Source of the DNA: Sphingomonas sp. PP-F2F-G114-C0414
Lineage (GTDB): Bacteria; Pseudomonadota; Alphaproteobacteria; Sphingomonadales; Sphingomonadaceae
Assembly (NCBI RefSeq): GCF_003688595.1
Contig: NZ_RCWT01000010.1
Span: 62,001 to 126,000 of the forward strand
DNA: 64,000 bases
Direction: 5' to 3'
The position numbers were made by a program, and so were the translations under genes. Below, in pieces: positions 26,087-34,893 of the stretch. Positions within the stretch are counted from its first letter, which is position 1, and every line of letters starts with the position of its first letter. The notes below the pieces were generated by a model. That model was not told where the DNA came from, made no database searches, and saw nothing but the letters and a program-made list of their open reading frames with translations.

Positions 26087-27301
26087 TTAGGGCAACCCAG
26101 CCAGATATCCCTCGATATCGTCCGGATCGAACGCCCGCCGATCGAAAAACGCATCGCGCCCGAGGATCAACCGCCCCTGCGTCGATCCCGCGCCGATGCT
26201 GTCCGCGCCGATCGCCCCCTCCAGCTTTGAACTCGCATTGGGCAACGGCGCGCCCGAGCCAGCCAGCGCCGCACGATATACGTCAGGACGGAACACGCCT
26301 TGCGCGACGTCCGCCTCCTCAGCCGAGAACGGCGTGCCGTCCCACCGCACCATCTGCGAATACAGCCACGCTGCCTGGCTGCGCCAAGGGAAGTTCGCCG
26401 CCTCGCGGTACTGGAACATGAAGTCGGGAACGTGGATCGGCACCGCGTCCTTCACCAGCCGCACCCGGTCGCCGATCGCCCGCGACACCGCGTCGACCGG
26501 GGCATCGAGATACTCAGGGCGAGACAGGATCGCCGCATTCTCCTCAAGCGTGTCCGGATCGACGAACTGCGCGGCGGCGGCATGGAGCGCACGGATCAGC
26601 CGGTGGACGACGTCGCCGCGCTCGACCAGCGTCTCGGCGCGCATTGCCAGCACCTTCTCGACGCCACGCTGCCAGACCTGCGCCGTCACCAGCGCGATCC
26701 GCCCGACCCCGCGATCGACCGCGACGCCGTTCCAGGGCTCGCCGACGCAGATGCCGTCGACCTCGCCCGCCGCCAGTGCATCGGCGGCGAAGGTCGGGCT
26801 GGTCGTGACGATCTCGACGTCGGTATCCGGGCGGATGCCGACCGCGGCGAGCCAGTAGCGCAGCATGTAGTTATGGCTCGAATAGCGATGCACCACGCCG
26901 AACCGCAGCCGCCGCCCCGTCGCGGCACGCTCGGTTGCGACTGACTTCAGTCGCGCACCCAGCACCACCGGATCGCCGAGCGTATCGCCGTCCATCACCA
27001 GCGCGGCGAGCGGCAGCGACAGCGTGATCGCGTTGCCGTTCAACCCCAGCACGAATGGCACCGCCATCGGCACCGCTGGCCGCCCACGCCCCAGCGCCGT
27101 CGCGATCGCCAGCGGCGCGACCATGTGGGCGGCATCGGTGTGACCGTACAGCAGCCGATCGCGTACCGTCGCCCAGGTCATGTCGCGGACGAGCTCGATC
27201 TCCAGTCCCTCGGCCTCGGCGAACCCACGTTCGCGCACGAGGATCGGCAGCGCCGCATCGACGAGCGGGAGGAAACCGATGCGGACCCGGTCGAGCGCCA
27301 T
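26087..27301 (-). CDS. nasS: NasS-type nitrate/nitrite sensor (NrtA/CmpA family)
   Basis: A 404-residue protein of the nitrate/bicarbonate-binding NrtA/CmpA family. VRIGFLPLVDAALPILVRERGFAEAEGLEIEL, the GHTDAAHMVAPL loop and GEVDGICVGEPWN are family landmarks. There is no signal peptide or lipobox, so it is cytoplasmic, as expected for a sensor rather than a transporter subunit. Known NasS proteins hold NasT inactive until nitrate or nitrite binds. The start is set at the ATG overlapping the nasT stop (ATGA); a longer upstream frame lies inside nasT and is ignored. Confidence 0.9.
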   Translation of the reverse strand: MALDRVRIGFLPLVDAALPILVRERGFAEAEGLEIELVRDMTWATVRDRLLYGHTDAAHMVAPLAIATALGRGRPAVPMAVPFVLGLNGNAITLSLPLAALVMDGDTLGDPVVLGARLKSVATERAATGRRLRFGVVHRYSSHNYMLRYWLAAVGIRPDTDVEIVTTSPTFAADALAAGEVDGICVGEPWNGVAVDRGVGRIALVTAQVWQRGVEKVLAMRAETLVERGDVVHRLIRALHAAAAQFVDPDTLEENAAILSRPEYLDAPVDAVSRAIGDRVRLVKDAVPIHVPDFMFQYREAANFPWRSQAAWLYSQMVRWDGTPFSAEEADVAQGVFRPDVYRAALAGSGAPLPNASSKLEGAIGADSIGAGSTQGRLILGRDAFFDRRAFDPDDIEGYLAGLP

Positions 27302-27879
27302 CACAAATCTCCCATGAGCGCATCGCTGGTGATGATCGCGTCGGCGATCTCGGCGATCCTGCGGTTGGATCGCATCGCCTGTGCGCGAAGCAGGCCGTAC
27401 GCGGTCGGCTCGTCGATCCCGCGGCGTTTCATCAGGATCGCCTTGGCGCGGTCGACGGTGGTGCGATCGGCCAGCGCGCTCCGTGCCTCGTGCAACTCCG
27501 CCTGCAATCGCGCGAACGCCTGGAACCGGCGGATCGCGAGGTCGATGACCGGCTTGATCCGCTGCTTGGCCAGCCCGTCGACGATATAGGCCGAGACCCC
27601 CGCATCGACCGCAGCCGCGGTGGATTCCGCGTCGCTCTGGTCGACGAACATCGCGATCGGGCGGGCCAGTGCGCGCGACACCGCGAAGAACTCCTCGAGC
27701 ACGTCGCGGCTGGGGTTCTCGAGGTTGATCAACACCACTTCGGGCGCCGCCCTCTCGAGCGCCGCGACCATCCCCAACGTACCGTCGATCACGACGATAT
27801 CGTCGAGCCCCGCCTCGCGCAGGCCGTCCGAGATGATCGCCGCCCGCGTGTTGCTCGTGTCGATGATCGCGATCCGCAT
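27301..27879 (-). CDS. nasT: NasT-type ANTAR antiterminator
   Basis: A 192-residue RNA-binding regulator. Residues 1-120 form a response-regulator-like domain, but the usual phospho-acceptor aspartate at the end of strand 3 is N52 (VVLINLENPS). Residues 125-190 are the ANTAR domain with TTVDRAKAILMKRRGIDEPTAY-type helices. In characterised systems NasT binds hexaloop hairpins in the nas leader and prevents termination, while NasS sequesters it without nitrate. The matching leader lies 1.5 kb downstream on the same strand. nasT and nasS overlap and form one unit. Confidence 0.92.
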   Translation of the reverse strand: MRIAIIDTSNTRAAIISDGLREAGLDDIVVIDGTLGMVAALERAAPEVVLINLENPSRDVLEEFFAVSRALARPIAMFVDQSDAESTAAAVDAGVSAYIVDGLAKQRIKPVIDLAIRRFQAFARLQAELHEARSALADRTTVDRAKAILMKRRGIDEPTAYGLLRAQAMRSNRRIAEIADAIITSDALMGDL

Positions 27880-28092
27880 CGGGCGGTCTTATGCTGCACC
27901 GATCCTCATGGCGAGGGCACATCGATTTAGGTTGGCACAGTAGGCGAAGAGAGCGAGTACGGCTTGAGACCGATCGCTGCGCCAAACAGCCAAACTGTCA
28001 TTGAAAAATCTACGCCTCAACGCCTTTCTAAGCTGCTGAAAAATAAAGCCAATCGCCGTTAATATAGGGCGAAAGTTGGAACGCCGCTAATT

Positions 28093-28116
28093 ACCCATAA
28101 ACGACTGCTTATGGGT
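28093..28116. promoter_or_regulatory. Inverted repeat upstream of nasT
   Basis: ACCCATAA and TTATGGGT form a perfect 8-bp inverted repeat with an 8-base spacer, 214 bases before the nasT start. It could be an operator or a hairpin; the sequence alone does not decide. Confidence 0.4.
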
Positions 28117-28291
28117 CGACGCCCCCGCCCGCGCGGTGATGGTCACTCGAAAGTGAGTGGCTTCAGCGTTGAGCGATTGCGATCAGCGCAAGTGCGTACA
28201 TCATCGAATGACACCGTCGGCATCGGGACCGGCTTCTTCAGCCTGACATCAATCATGACGTCCTCCGATAGCGAGATTTCGCCCGGAAACG

Positions 28292-28322
28292 TGGTGGGTC
28301 GCGGACAGGCCGCGACCCACCA
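28292..28322 (-). terminator. Hairpin 7 bases after the Oar-like receptor gene
   Basis: TGGTGGGTCGCGG and CCGCGACCCACCA form a perfect 13-bp stem with a 5-base loop just past the receptor stop. No T-run follows on the - strand, but position and strength suit transcription termination or 3' end protection. Confidence 0.6.
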
Positions 28323-28328
28323 AAGGGG

Positions 28329-31300
28329 TCAGAACGAGAAGCCCGCCGACAGCTTGACCGTGCGCGGCGGGTTGCCGCCGATGCTGTACGACGACCGCTG
28401 ACCAAAGGCCGGATCGCTCGCATTGCTGTTGAAGTCGACATAGTTGCGATCGTTCATCACGTTCAGGATATCGACGCGCATGCGGATCCGCGCCTGATCG
28501 CTGACGAAGCCGATCGGCACATATTTGGTGAACGCGAAATCCAGCTGTCGGCGGCCCCAGACATCGCCCAGGCTATCCACCTGGCGCCCGACAAGGATGC
28601 GCCCGAACGGATCCGCATTGTCGATGAAGCCCTTTACAAATGCAGGCGATTCGATCTGGAACTTGCTCGAGAAGGTCACGCCGATCGGCGTGTCGACGCT
28701 GCCCGCGATCACGAGCCGGTGCCGTGGCACGGCCGACGAGCGCAGCGTGGGGTAATCCGAGATCTGCGCGTAATCGAGCGAATAGGTCTCGCCGAACTTC
28801 CGGTTCTCGTCTGCCCGGGTGTAGGTGTAGGTGGCGTCGATGCTCCACGGCGAGGACGCCGAATAGACCTTGGTCAGCTTGAAATAGGCAGCGTCCGAGT
28901 TGGTCTTCAGGCCATTGCCGCCGAGAATGATCGAGCCATAACCGTTTGGCGTGAAGGTGATGGGCGATTGCGGTACGTCGGTCGCCGAGGTCGGATCGTT
29001 GAAGAAGAACGAGCCGTCCGTCCTGCGATTGCCGAGGAGGAAGACGAACCCGTCCTTGCTTTCGATGTGGGTGACGCCGACCTCGAGCTCGACCGGCGAG
29101 AAGCGACCGCGCACGCCCAGGCTGAACTGGTCCGAATAGGGCACTTTGAGATCGTTGTTCATGAAGCGGAACTCGCTGCCGCCGCCGGTCGCGGCGCCGA
29201 GCAACTGCTGACGTCCGGCGTCGGTCAGGTAGATCGGATTCCACGCGATGCAGGTCTGGCTTGGCGTGCAGGGATTGACCGAGTCATTGCCGATGAAGTT
29301 GAAGCTGCGGACCTGGAACCGGCCCTGGCTGACCTCCTGCTGCAGGAAGTCGAACTGGTTGCGGTCGTACGACCGGCCATAGCCACCGAACATCGAGAAG
29401 CGACCCGCCTCGTCGAAGCGATAGGTGAAGCCGAGACGCGGCTGCCACGCGCCCTTGAACGCCTTTCGCTTGCTGCCGTCGGTGATGAAGTCGTTGATGT
29501 CGTAATCGGCGTTTCTGAGGTTCGGATAATTGGCGAGCGACACCGCCGCCACGTTGACCGCCGGCGTCACGTAATCGAGATAAGCGGGTGTTCGCTCGTA
29601 ATCCCAGCGCAGGCCGAGGTTCAGCGTAAGGTGGCTGGTGACGTCCCAATCGTCCTGCGCGTAGAACCCGAGCTGGAAGTTGTTGGACCTGACTGTCGCG
29701 TTACCCGACGCATCCGTCGTTGCACCGAACTGGAGCCGGTAGGGCAGCGTGTCGTTGAACGCAACGCCGGGAATCGCGTTGACGTCGTAGGTGTATAGCG
29801 GGTTGGTCAAGTTCTGCTCGAGCGAGTTGAGCTTCACCCATTTGGCCTTGCCGCCCACCTTGATCGTGTGGCCCTTGAAGCCGGTGAACGTGAAATCATC
29901 CTGCAGGGTCCAGCCCTTCTGGCCCTTCGACTGAAAGTTGCTGCCCGCGCCGAACCGCAGGATGTCATTCCGCTGGACGGATGTCCCGAACCGTTCGGTC
30001 GACTGGAAGAACTGCGTTATGCCATCGGTCGAGGGCGTCGGTGAGAAGATCGCATTCTCATAGGACACCCGCACATCGTTGATCCACTGATCGCCGGTAT
30101 GCTGCCAGCGGAGCAGCCCGCGCTTATCTTCGACCTTGTTCAGCGTGGCGGTGCTCGCCGCGTCGATCCCGGTGATGTTCTGAAGCCCGGATTCCTTGCG
30201 GTACTTGCCGGACAGTTCGATCAGGTCGTTGTCGGTCGGCACGATGTCGATCTTGCCGAAATACAGGTCTTCCTTGAACTGCTGCGCAAACGTCCCGAAA
30301 TTGTCGCGATACTGCTCCGGGACGGACGAAATCGGGAAGTTGTTGTTGGGGCGGACATCGTACGGGCTGGAGATGCGCTTGCCTTCGTAGGTGCCGAAGA
30401 AGTGCATCTTGTCCTTGATGATCGGGCCACCCAATGCGGCGCCGAACTGTTTGTTGCTGGTGTCGGTCTTGGGGATATAGGTCGGAAATATCTCGCTCGG
30501 CCGACGATCACGCAGGTCTTGATTGGTGAAGTCGTAAAACGCTTCGCCGTGGAATTCGTTGGTTCCAGACTTCGTGCCTGCGGTGATCGCGACCGAGCTC
30601 ACCTGGTCGAACTCGGCCTTGTAGTTGGACGACAGCACCTGATACTCGCCGATCGCGAGCTGCGGGAAGGGATTGCCCGAGCTGGTGTCCTGACCGGTGA
30701 TGCCGTTCTTGAGGACGTAATCCTTCTGGCTGACGCCGTCGATGAAGACGTTGACCGTGCGGCTGTCCTGCGCGCCGCCTTGGATGCGCGACGAGCCGCT
30801 CGAGTCCTCGATGAAGCGGACGCCGGGGGCGAGATCGGCGAATGCGAGGAAGTTGCGGTTGTTCTGCGGCAATTGCTCGATCAGGCGCGACGAGATGACG
30901 CTACCGACCTGGCCGCCCGACAGCGATCGGATGCGGTTGCCGGTGACGATGATCTCGCCGCCGGATCCTGCCGCCGCGGTATCGGTGCCGGCTTCTGGTG
31001 TCGTGGTGGGCGCGGCACCTTCGGTTGCGGGAGCAGTCGGGGTGGGCGCGGCGGACAGATCGAGGTCCAGGCCGGCGGTCTGGCCGACGCGGAGCGTGAA
31101 CGCGTCCGAATTGCGCGTGCCGTTGCGCTGCTTGATCTCGAGCCGGTAGGTGCCGGCGCGCAGCGACGCGAAGTTATACGCGCCTGCTGCGTCGGCGGGC
31201 ACGACCCGGCGGATGCCGGTCGAGATCTCGACCGCGGCGACTTCGATCACCGGATTGTCGGACGGCGCCGTGAGTGTGCCGCGCAACGACGCCTGACCGA

Positions 31301-31391
31301 CCTGTGCCGAAGCTGGCGCGGGCGCGAACAGCAGCCCGCTGGACAGCGCCGTCAGCGATACCACCGCCGCACGCAACATCATCTTGTTCAT
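28329..31391 (-). CDS. TonB-dependent receptor, Oar-like, with N-terminal carboxypeptidase-regulatory-like domain
   Basis: A 1020-residue outer-membrane receptor. After a signal peptide (to ASAQ, residue 30), residues 35-110 form a CarboxypepD_reg-like sandwich (ASLRGTLTAPSDNP...GTYRLEI), followed by a Pro/Thr/Ala-rich linker. The plug begins near EIIVTGNRI (residue 148) and the barrel ends in LSAGFSF with a terminal Phe. Such receptors import oligosaccharides or peptides in Sphingomonadales. Its ATG overlaps the lacI stop (ATGA), so regulator and receptor are cotranscribed, pointing to a sugar ligand linked to the adjacent GH3 and symporter genes (inference). Confidence 0.93.
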   Translation of the reverse strand: MNKMMLRAAVVSLTALSSGLLFAPAPASAQVGQASLRGTLTAPSDNPVIEVAAVEISTGIRRVVPADAAGAYNFASLRAGTYRLEIKQRNGTRNSDAFTLRVGQTAGLDLDLSAAPTPTAPATEGAAPTTTPEAGTDTAAAGSGGEIIVTGNRIRSLSGGQVGSVISSRLIEQLPQNNRNFLAFADLAPGVRFIEDSSGSSRIQGGAQDSRTVNVFIDGVSQKDYVLKNGITGQDTSSGNPFPQLAIGEYQVLSSNYKAEFDQVSSVAITAGTKSGTNEFHGEAFYDFTNQDLRDRRPSEIFPTYIPKTDTSNKQFGAALGGPIIKDKMHFFGTYEGKRISSPYDVRPNNNFPISSVPEQYRDNFGTFAQQFKEDLYFGKIDIVPTDNDLIELSGKYRKESGLQNITGIDAASTATLNKVEDKRGLLRWQHTGDQWINDVRVSYENAIFSPTPSTDGITQFFQSTERFGTSVQRNDILRFGAGSNFQSKGQKGWTLQDDFTFTGFKGHTIKVGGKAKWVKLNSLEQNLTNPLYTYDVNAIPGVAFNDTLPYRLQFGATTDASGNATVRSNNFQLGFYAQDDWDVTSHLTLNLGLRWDYERTPAYLDYVTPAVNVAAVSLANYPNLRNADYDINDFITDGSKRKAFKGAWQPRLGFTYRFDEAGRFSMFGGYGRSYDRNQFDFLQQEVSQGRFQVRSFNFIGNDSVNPCTPSQTCIAWNPIYLTDAGRQQLLGAATGGGSEFRFMNNDLKVPYSDQFSLGVRGRFSPVELEVGVTHIESKDGFVFLLGNRRTDGSFFFNDPTSATDVPQSPITFTPNGYGSIILGGNGLKTNSDAAYFKLTKVYSASSPWSIDATYTYTRADENRKFGETYSLDYAQISDYPTLRSSAVPRHRLVIAGSVDTPIGVTFSSKFQIESPAFVKGFIDNADPFGRILVGRQVDSLGDVWGRRQLDFAFTKYVPIGFVSDQARIRMRVDILNVMNDRNYVDFNSNASDPAFGQRSSYSIGGNPPRTVKLSAGFSF

Positions 31392-32431
31392 CGTAGTTCC
31401 CCTTTTCCCGATTGTTCGGGTGTCTTGTTGTGGACATTGAAAAGCATTTGACCTGTCGACTCGCGGACGACCACGACCGGGACGCGGTGCTCGATCAGGC
31501 CGTCGTCTTCGCCCGCGATCGCCTTCACCAGCCGCGCGACGGCACCCGCTCCGAAACTCGCGATGTCGATGCTGGCGCTGGTCAGCGACGGCGAGATGAG
31601 GCGGGTCAGCGGAACGTCGTCGAAGCCGCAGATCGCGACCTGGTCGGGGACCGCGACGCCGGCTCGCTTCAGCGCCATCATCGCGCCGATCGCCATCATG
31701 TCGTTGGCCGCGAAGATCGCGTCGAATTCGGTGCCGTCGTCGAGCAGCGTCGCCACCGCGCTAGCCCCGGCGGGCTCCCGGAAATCACCCGGCAGGACGT
31801 GCAGCATGAGTCCGGCGCGGGCGCAGGCATCGCGCGCGCCGCGCAGCCGCTCTTCGGCGTCGATGTTGCCCTCCGGGCCGGCGATGTGGACCAGCCGCCG
31901 CCGGCCGCCCGCGATCAGATGCTCGACCAGCGCGGTAGCGCCCGCGACATTGTCGATGCGCAGCTCCGAACGGCCGACTTGGCCGGGCGCGCAATTGACC
32001 AGGATGGCGGGCATGCCCTGCGGCAGGTGCGCGAGCAACTCGCCGGCTGACACCTGTGGCGCCATGACCACCAGCCCGTCGACCCGGCCACGCATCGCGT
32101 GCAACGCTGCGACGCCGCGCTGCGCGTCGCCGTGCATGACCATCATCATGAGGAAGAGGCCGAGCTCCGACGCCTCGCGGTCCATGCCGCGCAACAGTTC
32201 GGAGAAGAATTCGCCGTGCAGATCGGGGACCACGACGCCGATCATCCCCGACCGCGCCGAACTCAGATGTCGGGCCGCGGCGTGGGGAACGTAGCCGAGT
32301 CGCGTGGCGACGCTTTCGATGTGCTCGCGGACTTCCGGACGGACGTTGCTGTGCCCGTTCAGCGCCCGCGACACGGTCGCCACCGACACCGCAGCTTCCC
32401 GGGCAATATCACGGACGGTGGCGTACGGCAT
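31388..32431 (-). CDS. LacI-family transcription regulator
   Basis: A 347-residue repressor. The N-terminal helix-turn-helix and hinge are canonical (TVRDIAREAAVSVATVSRALNG and YVPHAAARHLSS), followed by a periplasmic-binding-protein-like sugar domain ending with VPVVVVRESTG. It overlaps the TonB receptor gene and is divergent from GH3, with the perfect palindrome ATGTAACCGGTTACAT in between (32492-32507). The likely role is induction of the glycan block by an oligosaccharide. Confidence 0.93.
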   Translation of the reverse strand: MPYATVRDIAREAAVSVATVSRALNGHSNVRPEVREHIESVATRLGYVPHAAARHLSSARSGMIGVVVPDLHGEFFSELLRGMDREASELGLFLMMMVMHGDAQRGVAALHAMRGRVDGLVVMAPQVSAGELLAHLPQGMPAILVNCAPGQVGRSELRIDNVAGATALVEHLIAGGRRRLVHIAGPEGNIDAEERLRGARDACARAGLMLHVLPGDFREPAGASAVATLLDDGTEFDAIFAANDMMAIGAMMALKRAGVAVPDQVAICGFDDVPLTRLISPSLTSASIDIASFGAGAVARLVKAIAGEDDGLIEHRVPVVVVRESTGQMLFNVHNKTPEQSGKGELR

Positions 32432-32491
32432 GAAGCGTCAGGGTCCCCTCTGGCACCGGTCTTACGTGTTGCCACCGGCATCTTGTTCTTG

Positions 32492-32507
32492 ATGTAACCG
32501 GTTACAT
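32492..32507. promoter_or_regulatory. LacI-family operator palindrome
   Basis: ATGTAACCGGTTACAT is a perfect 16-bp palindrome with the central C-G step typical of LacI/GalR sites. It lies between the divergent lacI (60 bases away) and GH3 (91 bases away) starts, so one dimer could control both directions. Confidence 0.8.
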
Positions 32508-32598
32508 GATCCAGAAACATGGATCAAGAACCTTGCGACGATTGCCGTTCCGACCTGCCGGGACGGGATTGCAGCAGGCATAGGCAAGGGATGAGCGA

Positions 32599-34893
32599 AT
32601 GACGGCAACAACGATTTCCCGACGGGCGATGCTGATGGGTGCAAGCGCGGTCGCAGCTTGGGCGGCAAGCCCCGCACGTGCGCTGCTGCAGCAGGCGAAG
32701 GTCGGTACGGCCGCGCTGCCCGCCTCCGTCGAAGCGCTGATCGGTCGCATGACGCTGGTCGAAAAGGCGGGGCAGTTGACGCTGATGGCGGCGGCTTGGG
32801 CGGGGGGCGCTGCGACGTCGCTCAATCCGGCCGGCGGCGCGGGAAGCTTCGACGGGCAATTGGCCGACGTCAGGGCCGGTAAGCTTGGAGGTGTGTTCAA
32901 CGGCAATGGCGCGGTCATGGCCAAGCGGATGCAGACGGTCGCGATGCGCGAATCGCGTCTCAAGATCCCGCTGATCTTTGCAGCCGACGTGATCCACGGT
33001 CTGCGTACCGTGTTCCCGGTGCCGCTGGCCGAAGCAGCGAGCTTCGATCCCGAGCTGGCACGGCGCACCGCGCGGGCGGCAGGTGCGGAAGCCGCGGCGT
33101 CGGGGATCGACTGGACGTTCGCACCGATGGTCGACATCGCCCGCGACGCACGCTGGGGGCGCGGTGTCGAGGGATCGGGTGAGGACGTGCTGCTCGGCCG
33201 GCTGATGGCGGCCGCGCGCGTTCGTGGTTTCCAAGGCGAGCATGGGTTGGCCGCGGCCGATGCGGTCGCCGCCTGCGCCAAGCATTTCGCCGCCTATGGC
33301 GCGGCCGAGGCGGGGCTTGATTACAGCACGGTCGACATCTCCGAGCGGACGTTGCGTGAAACCTATTTCCCGCCGTTCGAGTCCGCCTTCGAGGCCGGCG
33401 CACCGACCGTGATGGCATCGTTCAACGAGATCAACGGTATCCCGGCGACCGCGAACGACTGGTTGCTGACCGATGTGTTGCGCCGTGAATGGGGGTTCGG
33501 CGGGCTGGTCGTCTCCGACTATACCGGCGACGAGGAACTGATCGCGCATGGTTTCGCCGCCGATGCGCGCGAGGCGACCAAGCTTGCCTTCATGGCCGGC
33601 GTCGACATGAGCATGCAGAGCGGTTTCTATATCGAGCATCTGCCCGATCTGGTCGCGGCAGGCGAGGTGCCGATGGCGCGGCTCGACGAGGCGGTGCGCC
33701 GCGTGCTGGCGCTGAAGGTGCAGCTTGGTCTGTTCGACGATCCGTTCCGCCGCATCGACCCGCGTCGCGAGCGGACGCGTATCCGCACGCGCGAGACGCT
33801 GGCGCTGGCGCGGGAGGCGGGCGCCAAGTCGATCGTGATGCTCAAGAACGACGGCGACCTGCTGCCGTTGCCGCGACAGGGTAAGGGAATCGCGCTGATC
33901 GGTCCGTTCGCGGCGGGGCAGCACGATCTGATCGGGCCGTGGAACGTGTACGGCACCGACGCCGAGGCGGTCGACCTCGCGACCGGAGTCCGCGCCACGG
34001 TCGCCGATCCGTCGCGCGTCAGCGTCACGCTCGGGTCGGGTGTCGATGCGCCGCTGGCCGGTGGGATTGCCGCGGCGGTTGCCGCGGCGCGCGCGGCCGA
34101 TGTGGTGGTGCTGGCGATCGGCGAGAGCCAGCGGATGTCGGGCGAGGCGCAGTCGCGCGTCGACATCGTCATCCCGCCGGCGCAGATCGCACTCGTCGAG
34201 GCGGTCGCGGCGACCGGCAAGCCGATCGTCGTGTTGCTCCGCACCGGCCGCGCCCTGGTGCTGAGCGGCGCGGTGCTGGCGGCGCCCGCGATCCTCGTGA
34301 CATGGTTTCTCGGGTCGCAGGACGGCCCGGCGATCGCGGACGTGCTGTTCGGCAAGACCGGGCCCTCGGCGCGGTTGCCCGTCTCGTTCCCGCACGCGAC
34401 GGGGCAGGAGCCGTATCATTACGATCACAAGAGCACGGGGCGTCCGAACCCGCCCGGACCGCTCCTCGAATACAAGGCGCATTACCGCGAGTTCGCCAAC
34501 GAAGCGCTGTTCCCGTTCGGTCACGGGCTGACATACGGCACGATCGAGTATGCCAGGCTCGATCTCGGCACCGGACAGATCGCCGGGGACGGGGCACTGA
34601 CGGTCCGCGCGACGATCGCCAATTCGGGCACGCGGGCCGCCGAGGAAACGGTACAACTCTACATCCACGATCTAGCCGCGAGCATCACGCGGCCGGTCCG
34701 CGAACTGAAGGCGTTCCGGAAGATCATGCTCAAGCCCGGCGAGCTACAGGTCGTCTCGTTCACGCTGCGCAAGGCGGACCTTCTGTTCGTCGGGAGGGAC
34801 CTGAAGCCGACGGTCGAGCCCGGCCGCTTCCGTATCTGGATCGCACCGTCCGCGCAGGCCGAGGGGGTGTCGGGCGAGTTTACGCTCGCCTGA
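32599..34893 (+). CDS. GH3 beta-glucosidase-like enzyme
   Basis: A 764-residue exported enzyme. The N-terminus shows SRRAMLMG before a hydrophobic stretch, a likely Tat signal. The GH3 N-domain has GVFNGNG, VSDYTGDEEL with nucleophile D307, and KHFAAYG. The (alpha/beta)6 sandwich domain carries SIVMLKNDGDLLPL, and the C-terminal fibronectin-III-like domain begins near residue 650 (GALTVRATIANSGTRAAEE). BglX-like enzymes remove beta-linked glucose or xylose from the non-reducing end. The gene faces the lacI operator and converges with the GPH symporter, overlapping its end by 14 bases. Confidence 0.93.
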   Translation: MTATTISRRAMLMGASAVAAWAASPARALLQQAKVGTAALPASVEALIGRMTLVEKAGQLTLMAAAWAGGAATSLNPAGGAGSFDGQLADVRAGKLGGVFNGNGAVMAKRMQTVAMRESRLKIPLIFAADVIHGLRTVFPVPLAEAASFDPELARRTARAAGAEAAASGIDWTFAPMVDIARDARWGRGVEGSGEDVLLGRLMAAARVRGFQGEHGLAAADAVAACAKHFAAYGAAEAGLDYSTVDISERTLRETYFPPFESAFEAGAPTVMASFNEINGIPATANDWLLTDVLRREWGFGGLVVSDYTGDEELIAHGFAADAREATKLAFMAGVDMSMQSGFYIEHLPDLVAAGEVPMARLDEAVRRVLALKVQLGLFDDPFRRIDPRRERTRIRTRETLALAREAGAKSIVMLKNDGDLLPLPRQGKGIALIGPFAAGQHDLIGPWNVYGTDAEAVDLATGVRATVADPSRVSVTLGSGVDAPLAGGIAAAVAAARAADVVVLAIGESQRMSGEAQSRVDIVIPPAQIALVEAVAATGKPIVVLLRTGRALVLSGAVLAAPAILVTWFLGSQDGPAIADVLFGKTGPSARLPVSFPHATGQEPYHYDHKSTGRPNPPGPLLEYKAHYREFANEALFPFGHGLTYGTIEYARLDLGTGQIAGDGALTVRATIANSGTRAAEETVQLYIHDLAASITRPVRELKAFRKIMLKPGELQVVSFTLRKADLLFVGRDLKPTVEPGRFRIWIAPSAQAEGVSGEFTLA

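Larger units (their letters stand above)
27880..28328. other. 449-base intergenic region with two inverted repeats
   Basis: It holds the upstream region of nasT and the downstream region of the Oar-like receptor. No gene is supported. A perfect 8-bp inverted repeat lies at 28093-28116 (ACCCATAA/TTATGGGT) and a 13-bp hairpin at 28292-28322. The middle part is A+T-richer (GCTGAAAAATAAAGCC, GTTAATATAGGG) and probably includes the nasTS promoter. Confidence 0.5.

Noticed and set aside
26087..27985. A 632-codon frame suggesting a fused NasT-NasS protein
   Set aside because: The upstream part is nasT read in the wrong frame; NasS begins at the ATG overlapping the nasT stop.
32524..34668. A 714-codon frame opposite GH3
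   Set aside because: Shadow of GH3, whose catalytic motifs are on the + strand.
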